Below, piece after piece: positions 35,660-42,871 of a stretch of 46,932 bases of DNA. The notes beneath the pieces are model-generated. The model did no database searches, had not been told where the DNA came from, and was given only the letters and a program-made list of their open reading frames with translations. The stretch is from NCBI GenBank assembly GCA_012522445.1, contig JAAYKL010000129.1, positions 1 through 46,932 on the forward strand. Direction: 5' to 3'. The DNA is from Myxococcales bacterium (GTDB lineage Bacteria; Myxococcota_A; Polyangia; JAAYKL01). The first letter of the stretch is position 1, and each line of letters begins with the position of its first letter. The translations under genes and the position numbers were made by a program.

Positions 35660-36919
35660 ATGAAACCGCTACAGTGCGTCAAAGGCATGCATGATATCCT
35701 CCCCGATGAGGTGGCGCTTTGGCACCATCTCGAGGAAAAATTCAGGGCGCTGCTGGCGCAATACGACTACGCTGAAATTCGAACCCCGATGCTGGAACCC
35801 CAGGCGCTTTTTTTGCGCGCCATCGGCGATGCGACCGACATCGTTGAAAAAGAAATGTACGCCTTTGTGGACAAAGGTGGCGATGCGCTGGCCCTGCGGC
35901 CCGAAGGCACGGCCTCGGTGGTGCGCGCCTATTTGCAGCATACATTGGGCGCCACAATGCCCATCTCGCGCTTGTACTACATCGGGCCGATGTTTCGCCG
36001 GGAGCGACCGGCCAAGGGGCGGTACCGCCAATTCTTTCAGGCCGGCGCAGAGCTGATAGGCGCCGCCGAGCCCGCCGCTGACGCCGAGATCATCGACATG
36101 GCGGTGCAGTACATCCGCAGCCTGGGGCTTTCCAACGTGCGCGTGCAGCTCAATAGCCTGGGAGATGCCCAGACCCGTCCGCTTTTCCGCGACGCCCTGG
36201 TGGCCTATTTCTCGCAGCGCACCGAGCGCCTGTGCGCCGATTGTCGCCGGCGCCTTGAGACCAACCCGCTGCGCATCTTGGATTGTAAGGTGCCGACTTG
36301 CCAGGCCGAAGCCCAGGGCGCGCCGGTCATTCTCGACTACCTGAACCCCGACGACGCCGCGCATTTTGCCGAAGTGCAGCGCCTGCTCACCCTGTTTGGG
36401 ATTCCCTTTGACGTGGTGCCCACCATGGTGCGGGGCCTCGATTACTACACGCAGACCATCTTTGAAATCCAGGGTTCCCCCGACGCCTTGGGCGCCCAGG
36501 CCACCATTGTGGGCGGCGGCCGATACAATGATTTGATCGCGCAAATGGGCGGGCGCGCGACACCCACCATCGGATTTGCCCTGGGCATGGAGCGCCTGCT
36601 CATCCTGGTAAAGGACTTGGTTGCCCTGTCGCCACCGCCCCTGGTGTTTGTCGCTGGGGCCGGGGAGGGCGGCTTGGACCGCGCCATGTTGCTGTCGCGA
36701 ACCCTGCGCGCGGCGGGGCTTCGGGTGCTGGTGCCCTTCAAAGAAGGCAGCCTGCGGGCGCAGTTGAAGCGCGCCAACAAGTCCGGGGCCACCCTGGCGG
36801 TAATCGCGGGCTCCGAGGAGGCGCAGCGCGACGCCGTGACCTTGCGCCATTTGGAGACCGGCGAGCAAACCGAGGTGCCCGTGGCAGAGCTGGTGGCCAC
36901 CATTGAGGCGCAGCAGTGA
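35660..36919 (+). CDS. hisS: Histidyl-tRNA synthetase
   Basis: 419 residues, the normal bacterial length. It charges tRNA-His with histidine and ATP. Seen are the start VKGMHDILPDEVALWHHLEE, motif 2 LRPEGTASVVRAYLQ with FRRERPAKGRYRQFFQAGAE, the histidine-binding RGLDYYTQTIFE, motif 3 TIGFALGMERLLIL and a C-terminal anticodon-binding domain. ATG 35660 fits family N-termini; the GTG at 35633 is inside the promoter. The stop overlaps the GTG of the next gene (GTGA), so the aromatic-repeat protein is translationally coupled to hisS. Confidence 0.97.
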   Translation: MKPLQCVKGMHDILPDEVALWHHLEEKFRALLAQYDYAEIRTPMLEPQALFLRAIGDATDIVEKEMYAFVDKGGDALALRPEGTASVVRAYLQHTLGATMPISRLYYIGPMFRRERPAKGRYRQFFQAGAELIGAAEPAADAEIIDMAVQYIRSLGLSNVRVQLNSLGDAQTRPLFRDALVAYFSQRTERLCADCRRRLETNPLRILDCKVPTCQAEAQGAPVILDYLNPDDAAHFAEVQRLLTLFGIPFDVVPTMVRGLDYYTQTIFEIQGSPDALGAQATIVGGGRYNDLIAQMGGRATPTIGFALGMERLLILVKDLVALSPPPLVFVAGAGEGGLDRAMLLSRTLRAAGLRVLVPFKEGSLRAQLKRANKSGATLAVIAGSEEAQRDAVTLRHLETGEQTEVPVAELVATIEAQQ

Positions 36920-38955
36920 GCCAGCAATACCCACTGCGACGAGGCCTCATGTGGCTGGCGTTGGGGCTGCTCGTGTGCTGGGCACCCGGGATGCTCCTTG
37001 CCGACGATGCGACCGACCCGGCGTTGTCACCTGAAACTGTCAAAGCCGAATCCGAAACCGAAGCCGAATTTGAAACCGAGACCGAATCTGAAACCGAGAC
37101 CGAATCTGAAACCGAGACCGCGACCTCTGCGACGCCTCCCCGGACAGCGTCATCCCCGGTTACCGAACGGGCACCCATTGGCCTGACCGGCGCCGAGCTC
37201 GCCGAAGTGGAATCCGGCACCACCGCCAAACCCAAGCGCTTCATTCTGCCGCCCTACGTCTCCGAAACCACGGACGACACGCGCTTCACCACCGTGTTGC
37301 CGCTGTTTTACTTTCGCGAGCGCCGCGGCGAGGATGCGACGCGCGACGTCGGCATGTTGCCCTTCTACTGGTCCCACGACTCCGACGGCCTCAAGGCGCG
37401 GGTGTACTTTCCGTTTTACTGGATGTTTCGCGCCCCCTCGTTCAACACCGACCTCGTGCTGCAAACCTATTTCCGCCGCACCGAGACCGGGTTCGACTTC
37501 GGCTTCGCGCCGCTCTTTTTCACGGGCAAGGACACGGAGAAGGGGACGCGCTACCAAGTGCTGTTTCCGCCCCTGTACTGGAACTTCGTCAACCCCGAGG
37601 GCGGGTTCCGCTTCGCGCTTTTGTACTACGACCACCGGGAGCGCACCGATTTTCGCCGGGGATTTTTCCCGCTGTACTTTTCCGCCAAGACGCGCGACCG
37701 CACGGTGACCACGGTGTTGCCGCCCATCTTTTGGCACATCCGCGACGACATTCGCTACACCACGTCAACGGTGCTGCCGCCGATTTTCGTCAACACCCGC
37801 GCCCACGGCTGGAGCGCCGGCATCCTGCCGATTTTTTATTTTGCCCGCGACAAAACCTGGTCGCGCAACATGGTCTTGCCCTTTTATGTCGGCACCCAGG
37901 TCAACGACGACAAGACCCACGTCTTCCCGGCGCTGCTCTCCTATTACCGCAAATCGGACAAAGTGAACCAAGGCGGGCTGGCGCTCTTTTACCACTGGTA
38001 CCGCTACGAGGGCGAATACCTGCAGATGTTCTCGCCCCTGTACTGGCGCTTTGGCAACACCCGCGCCCGCGAGCGAGCGCACCTGGTGCCGCCCTTGTTT
38101 TACCGCAAGGACACGCCGGTCTCCGACAACACAATGGTGGGGATGGTGTATTGGAATTTTCACGACCACCACAAGTCGCGCGGCTTTGCCATTGCGCCGC
38201 TGTTCGCGTTCAAGCGCAGCCTGCACGAGACCTCTTGGCGCAGTTGGGTGCTGCCCACCTTCGACTTTGGCAAGACGCCCCAGGGCCGTCATTTTTGGTT
38301 GCATCCGCTGCTGTACGCCGGGCGCCACAAGGACAAAAAGCACTTCGTCGTGGCCCCGCTCATCTGGCGTTTTTCGTCGCCGGATGACGCGTCCACGGTG
38401 GTGTTCCCGCTGTGGTGGCGCTTCGACAAGAGACGCCAAGACCGCCTGGTGCAAGTGGCGTTTCCGCTGTGGTGGCAGTTCGACGACCGCAAGTACGGCA
38501 AGAAGGGGCGCGTGTTGTTTCCCCTCTATTGGCAATTCCACAACGCCCCGGAGCACCGGCGCACACTGGTGGTGCCGCCCTTGTTCTTTCGCGCAGCCGA
38601 CGACGAGAGCGCGCGCACCGGCGTGCTCAACACCTCTTTGCACCGCGGCGTCCACGACGAACAGCGCTTTTGGTACCTGAACTTCTTCCCCTTTGTGGCC
38701 ATGGGAAAACCGCCCGTAGAAGACGGCGCCCGCTGGAGCCTGCTCGGTGGGTTGTTGGGATGGCGCCGCCAGGGACACACCCGCGAGTTTCGCTTTCTGT
38801 GGATCCCCTTTCACTTCGATCGCGCCGGCACCGCCAGTCCGCAAGACGCCGACACCGCTAGTCCGCAAGACGCCGACACCGCCAGCCCGCAGGACGCCGG
38901 TACAACAGAAGCGGCAGCGGATTCCCCGGGCGCGGCCCCCGACGCCAACCCCTGA
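36916..38955 (+). CDS. Exported aromatic 'FPLYW' repeat protein
   Basis: 679 residues from GTG 36916. It has a signal peptide (MWLALGLLVCWAPGMLLA near residues 12-29), a low-complexity acidic tract of SETETE units (18-nt DNA period), then about 550 residues of short repeats built on FPLYW, FPPLYWNF, LPPIFW, PPLFFR and FPLWWRF, each followed by a charged turn. The spacing of 15-40 residues and alternating aromatic/charged pattern suggest beta strands, perhaps a barrel or solenoid at the outer membrane. The C-terminus has three DTASPQDA copies and no terminal barrel motif. Similar proteins exist in Deltaproteobacteria without a known role. ATG 36949 is an alternative start. Confidence 0.75.
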   Translation: MSQQYPLRRGLMWLALGLLVCWAPGMLLADDATDPALSPETVKAESETEAEFETETESETETESETETATSATPPRTASSPVTERAPIGLTGAELAEVESGTTAKPKRFILPPYVSETTDDTRFTTVLPLFYFRERRGEDATRDVGMLPFYWSHDSDGLKARVYFPFYWMFRAPSFNTDLVLQTYFRRTETGFDFGFAPLFFTGKDTEKGTRYQVLFPPLYWNFVNPEGGFRFALLYYDHRERTDFRRGFFPLYFSAKTRDRTVTTVLPPIFWHIRDDIRYTTSTVLPPIFVNTRAHGWSAGILPIFYFARDKTWSRNMVLPFYVGTQVNDDKTHVFPALLSYYRKSDKVNQGGLALFYHWYRYEGEYLQMFSPLYWRFGNTRARERAHLVPPLFYRKDTPVSDNTMVGMVYWNFHDHHKSRGFAIAPLFAFKRSLHETSWRSWVLPTFDFGKTPQGRHFWLHPLLYAGRHKDKKHFVVAPLIWRFSSPDDASTVVFPLWWRFDKRRQDRLVQVAFPLWWQFDDRKYGKKGRVLFPLYWQFHNAPEHRRTLVVPPLFFRAADDESARTGVLNTSLHRGVHDEQRFWYLNFFPFVAMGKPPVEDGARWSLLGGLLGWRRQGHTREFRFLWIPFHFDRAGTASPQDADTASPQDADTASPQDAGTTEAAADSPGAAPDANP

Positions 38956-38977
38956 CCCTCTTTAAGGAGGTGATGGC

Positions 38978-40294
38978 ATGAAGACGCGATTTTTGTCACT
39001 GTTTTGCGCGCTGCTGATCGGCGCGGCGGTGCTGGGATGCGTGGCGCCGCGAATGGCCCGTGCGGCAGATGGCAGCCCCTATCCCCGGCTCGACGTGCTG
39101 GGGCGCGTCCTGGCTCAACTGGAGCGGCACTACATCGGCGCGTTTGACGACGAAGCCCTGGTGCACGACGCCATTAAGGGGATGCTGCGCGCCCTGGACC
39201 CCCACTCCTCGTTTTTGACGCCGGATGAATTTGCGCGCTTTCAAGAGGACGCCGAGGGGCGCTTTTGCGGCGTGGGCCTCGAGGTGGGCATCCGCGACAA
39301 CGCGCTCACGGTGATTGCCCCCATCCCGGATTCCCCGGCGGCGCGGGCCGGCGTGCGCCCCGGAGATCGCATCGTCCGCATTGGCGAGCGCGAGACGGTG
39401 GAGATGGGGCTAGACGAAGCGGTGCAGTTGATGCGCGGCGCGGCGGGTACCGAGGTGCGCATCTCGGTGTTGCGGCGCGGCGACAAGCGTCCCCATTCGC
39501 TGACATTGCGGCGAGAGCCCGTCTCGGTGCGCAGCGTGGTGAGCCGTTCGCTGGCGCCGGGCATTGTGCACCTGCACGTCCGCGTGTTTCAGGAGCGCGT
39601 GGCGGCGGATGTTCGCGCGGCGTTGCGGGCGGCGGAGAAGGCGCAGGGCGAGACACCCCTGCGCGGCGTGGTGCTGGACCTGCGGCGCAACCCCGGTGGC
39701 TTGCTCGTCGAGGCGGTGCGCGTGGCCGAAGTCTTCATGCCAGCGGGCGCCGTGGTGAGCATTCGCGGTCGCAGCGGCGCCGTGCAAAACAACTACGCCT
39801 CTCGGGGCCAAAGCCCCTACCGCGCCTTGCCCTTGGTGGTGCTCATCGACGCGGGCAGCGCCTCGGCAGCGGAGATCGTCGCGGGCGCGCTCAAGGACAG
39901 CGGACGCGCCTTGTTGGTGGGCACGCGCAGCTTTGGCAAGGGCTCGGTGCAGCGCATCTTTCCCCTGCGCGGCGGTGCGGCCCTCAAGCTCACCACGGCG
40001 CTCTACCACACCCCCGCGGGGCACGTCATCCAAGCCGCGGGAATCGCCCCGGACGTTGAGGTGGCTTCGCTGCTGCCCCCGGAGCCCGACGCGCTCACCC
40101 AGGCCATGCGCGAGATGCCCGCTGAGCGCGACCTCCCCGGTCACCTGCCGCCCGCAGACGCCCCGCAGGACGGCACCGCTGCCACGGCCACTGCCGACAC
40201 CGACGCCGAGCCCGACTACCAACTGCAGGTGGCCTTTCAAATCCTCTCCGGGCTGCTGCGCGCCGCCCAGGCCCAAGCCCCCGCCCAGCCCTAA
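38978..40294 (+). CDS. S41-family C-terminal processing protease
   Basis: 438 residues; TAAGGAGGTGA gives an excellent ribosome site. The signal contains VLGC, so lipidation is possible, and ARA as an alternative signal peptidase I site. Residues 35-85 match the N-terminal helper (ALVHDAIKGMLRALDPHSSF), then a PDZ domain (DSPAARAGVRPGDRIVRIGE). The protease core follows, with VVLDLRRNPGGLL, the serine in IDAGSASAAEI and the lysine in GTRSFGKGSVQ. Substrates are probably envelope proteins cut near their C-termini. The last 90 residues are an Ala/Asp/Pro-rich extension. The stop shares bases with the next start (TAATG). Confidence 0.94.
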   Translation: MKTRFLSLFCALLIGAAVLGCVAPRMARAADGSPYPRLDVLGRVLAQLERHYIGAFDDEALVHDAIKGMLRALDPHSSFLTPDEFARFQEDAEGRFCGVGLEVGIRDNALTVIAPIPDSPAARAGVRPGDRIVRIGERETVEMGLDEAVQLMRGAAGTEVRISVLRRGDKRPHSLTLRREPVSVRSVVSRSLAPGIVHLHVRVFQERVAADVRAALRAAEKAQGETPLRGVVLDLRRNPGGLLVEAVRVAEVFMPAGAVVSIRGRSGAVQNNYASRGQSPYRALPLVVLIDAGSASAAEIVAGALKDSGRALLVGTRSFGKGSVQRIFPLRGGAALKLTTALYHTPAGHVIQAAGIAPDVEVASLLPPEPDALTQAMREMPAERDLPGHLPPADAPQDGTAATATADTDAEPDYQLQVAFQILSGLLRAAQAQAPAQP

Positions 40295-41655
40295 TGGCAC
40301 CGCGCCTGCTCATCATCGGCCTGGACTCGGTGCCGCCGCACCTGCTCTTCGAGCGCTACGCCCACGTCATGCCCTTTGTCACCGCCCTGCGACAGCGCGG
40401 TCGCTACGGGGCGCTGCGCTCCACCGACCCGCCCATTACGGTTCCGGCGTGGGTCTCCCTGACCAGCGGTCGCACCCCGGCCGAGCTCGGCCTGTACGGC
40501 TTTCGCCAGATGCCGCCCCAGGGACGCGCCCTCTGCCTGCCCTCTGCCGCCGACGTGCCCCATCCCCGCCTCTGGGATCTCGCCTGCGCAGCGGGACTTC
40601 GCAGCGCCGTCGTCTCGGTGCCCCTGACCTGGCCCTTGCCCGCCCATCCGCACCTGTACATGACCGCCGACTTCTTGGCCCCCGGCACCGACAGCCCCTG
40701 GGCCGCGCCGCCCGCGCTCCAAGACGAACTCCACGCGCGCTTCGGCCCCTACCGCTTCGACGTCGACCATTTTCGCCACCGCCCACCGGCCGACGTGGCA
40801 GCCGACGTTCACGACTTCTCGCGCCAGCACTTCGCCATCTTTCGCCACCTGTTGACCACGCGCCGCCCCCACTTCGGCATGTTGGTCGACCTGGGCCCCG
40901 ACCGCTTTCACCACGCGCTCTTGTCGCAGATGCGCGGCAATGCGCTCGACCCCGGCGGGAAATACTACGCGCTGCTCGACGCCGAGATCGCGCAGACCGC
41001 TGCCCTGGCGGGCCCCGAGACGCTGTTGATGCTGGTCTCGGACCACGGGGTCAAACCCCTGCAGGGCGTGTGTTACCTCAACGAGTGGCTCTGGCAGGCG
41101 GGATACCTGGTGTTGCACGCCGCGCCGCGCCGCCCCACGCCCCTGTCGAAAGCCGACGTGGACTGGGCGCGCACCCGGGCCTGGGCCGAAGGGGGCTACC
41201 ACGGCCGCATCTACCTCAACACCCCGGCGCGAAGCCCCCAGAGCCGCCTGCGCCCCGCAGACGCCGCCGCCACCCTCGCCGCCCTGCACCGCGACCTCTC
41301 GGCCTTGCCCCTGCGCGACGGCACCACTTTGCACAACCGCGTCTTCACCGCCTTAGAACTCTACGGGCCCGACTTTGTCGGCCAGCCCCCAGACCTGACG
41401 GTGTACTGCGACGACCTGAATCTGCGCGCCAACGCCACGCTGGGCACCGGCATGCTCCTGGGGCGCACCAACGACACCGGCGCCGACGACGCCAACCACG
41501 ACCACCGCGGCATCTACCTGCTGGCCCATCCGAAGGGACCGTCGCTGTCCCACCTGCCACCCCTGGGCGAGCTCCCCATCACCGAGATCTTTCACCTGGG
41601 ATGCGCGGCCCTCGGCCTCTCCGACGCGCCGTCTTCGCTGGCTGGGCGTTCTTGA
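40294..41655 (+). CDS. Alkaline-phosphatase-superfamily phosphodiesterase/pyrophosphatase
   Basis: 453 residues. Metal and nucleophile signatures of type I phosphodiesterase/nucleotide pyrophosphatase enzymes are visible: IGLDSVPPHLL (metal aspartate), PPITVPAWVSLTSGRTP (nucleophile threonine), LVDLGPDRFHHALL (D and H), VSDHGVKP (D-H) and NHDHRGIYL. No signal peptide or membrane helix, so probably cytoplasmic; the substrate could be a nucleotide, an AMP-like adduct or a phospholipid-type diester. Composition is very GC-rich with many Pro, Ala and Arg. The start overlaps the S41 protease stop, so the two are coupled. Confidence 0.88.
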   Translation: MAPRLLIIGLDSVPPHLLFERYAHVMPFVTALRQRGRYGALRSTDPPITVPAWVSLTSGRTPAELGLYGFRQMPPQGRALCLPSAADVPHPRLWDLACAAGLRSAVVSVPLTWPLPAHPHLYMTADFLAPGTDSPWAAPPALQDELHARFGPYRFDVDHFRHRPPADVAADVHDFSRQHFAIFRHLLTTRRPHFGMLVDLGPDRFHHALLSQMRGNALDPGGKYYALLDAEIAQTAALAGPETLLMLVSDHGVKPLQGVCYLNEWLWQAGYLVLHAAPRRPTPLSKADVDWARTRAWAEGGYHGRIYLNTPARSPQSRLRPADAAATLAALHRDLSALPLRDGTTLHNRVFTALELYGPDFVGQPPDLTVYCDDLNLRANATLGTGMLLGRTNDTGADDANHDHRGIYLLAHPKGPSLSHLPPLGELPITEIFHLGCAALGLSDAPSSLAGRS

Positions 41656-41728
41656 AAAAAAAGCCCTTTAACGCTATTACCGCTTCGGGCTTCGCCTGTA
41701 TGATCGCGGCACAAATCAAAGGAGCGGC

Positions 41729-42382
41729 ATGTCCATTATTGAGATTTTCAAAGGCTTTGCGCTGCTGGGCGCGCAGTGGGTGATGTGGCTGTTGCTGCTG
41801 ATCTCGGTGGTCTCCTTGGCCATTGTGATCGAGCGCCTCATTTACTTCTGGGGCCAGAGCGAAGACGTCGACGCAATTATTGGCGAGGTGCGCCAGCGCC
41901 TGGGGCAGTCCGACATCGAGGGCTTGCAGGCGTGGTTGCTGCAGCGCCAAGGACCCGCGGTGGCCGTCGCCCTGGCAGCCCTGGACAGCCTGTCGCGCGG
42001 CGTCGCGGCGGTGGGGGAGGCGGCCTCGAGTGCGCGGGTGCGGCAGCGGCAAAAGCTCGAAAAGCACCTGGCCTACCTGGGCACCTTCGGCAACACGGCG
42101 CCCTTTATCGGCCTGCTGGGCACGGTCATCGGCATTGTGTCGGCCTTCCACGAGCTCTCGCTGAGCACCACGGGGGGCGCGGCCACGGTGATGGACGCTA
42201 TTTCCGAAGCCCTGGTGGCCACCGCCATGGGATTGCTGGTGGCGATCCCCGCTGTGGCGACCTACAACGCCTTTCACCGACGCATCAAAATGCTGCTCGG
42301 CGACGCCGACGCGGTCGTACACACCATTTTGTCCTTGTCCCACGGCGAGACGGATGCGCCGACCCCGCGCCGCGATTCGTGA
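41729..42382 (+). CDS. TolQ/ExbB/MotA-family proton channel protein
   Basis: 217 residues; AAAGGAGCGGC precedes the ATG. Helix 1 (VMWLLLLISVVSLAIVIERL) ends in the typical IERL. The cytoplasmic domain follows, then LAYLGTFGNTAPFIGLLGTV, the hallmark loop and second helix, and third helix ALVATAMGLLVAIPAVATYN. With its partner at 42406 it should form a proton-driven motor. It cannot be told by eye whether it is closer to TolQ, ExbB or AglQ/AglR. No TolA or TonB gene is adjacent; the only transducer in the window is the GltG-like protein at 33682. Confidence 0.92.
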   Translation: MSIIEIFKGFALLGAQWVMWLLLLISVVSLAIVIERLIYFWGQSEDVDAIIGEVRQRLGQSDIEGLQAWLLQRQGPAVAVALAALDSLSRGVAAVGEAASSARVRQRQKLEKHLAYLGTFGNTAPFIGLLGTVIGIVSAFHELSLSTTGGAATVMDAISEALVATAMGLLVAIPAVATYNAFHRRIKMLLGDADAVVHTILSLSHGETDAPTPRRDS

Positions 42383-42405
42383 GCGGCGAAAGCGCGAGAC
42401 ACCAC

Positions 42406-42834
42406 ATGGCCTACCGACCCGAAGAAGAGAACGACCAGATCATCACCGAGATCAACATGACGCCCTTTGTCGACGTGGTCCTGGTGGTGCTGATCATCTT
42501 CATTGTGACGGCGACCTACATCGTGGCCCAGTCCATCCCGGTGGACCTGCCCGAGGCCGCCACCGGCGAGGACGTCGTCACCACCTTGGCGGTCTCCGTG
42601 CTGCCAGACGGCCAGCTCTTCTTGGACGGCGAGGCCGCCAGCGAAGCCGTTTTGACCCAGCGCATCACCCAGGCCCAGTCCCAAAACGCCGAAGCCTCGG
42701 ATGTCCGCGTGGTCATCGCCGCCGACAAGTCGGTGTCCCACGGGCGCGTGGTCCACATCATCGACCTGGTGCGCCAGCTCGGCGTGTCGCGTTTTGCCAT
42801 CAACATTCAATCCAGCGCCACCCCGTCGCCGTGA
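42406..42834 (+). CDS. TolR/ExbD-family biopolymer transport protein
   Basis: 142 residues. ITEINMTPFVDVVLVVLIIF contains the membrane aspartate that carries protons, followed by IVTATYIVAQSIPVDLPEA and the periplasmic domain with VSVLPDGQLFLDGE and VVIAADKSVSHGRVVHIIDL. ATG 42406 gives a usual N-terminus; a GTG at 42379 overlapping the upstream TGA would add nine residues and couple translation. It works with the TolQ-like protein just upstream. Confidence 0.92.
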   Translation: MAYRPEEENDQIITEINMTPFVDVVLVVLIIFIVTATYIVAQSIPVDLPEAATGEDVVTTLAVSVLPDGQLFLDGEAASEAVLTQRITQAQSQNAEASDVRVVIAADKSVSHGRVVHIIDLVRQLGVSRFAINIQSSATPSP

Positions 42835-42871
42835 TGCCAAGCGCCGCTTGTGCGCCAGAAAGGTTTTTGAC

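Noticed and set aside
41656..41728. Terminator or strong promoter before the TolQ-like gene
   Set aside because: AAGCCC/GGGCTT arms are short with a long loop, and the TATGAT near 41699 has no good -35 partner; neither was strong enough to list.
39933..41783. 616-codon plus-strand frame over the S41 and phosphodiesterase genes
   Set aside because: It is a high-GC shadow in a different phase; both real genes have full catalytic motifs.
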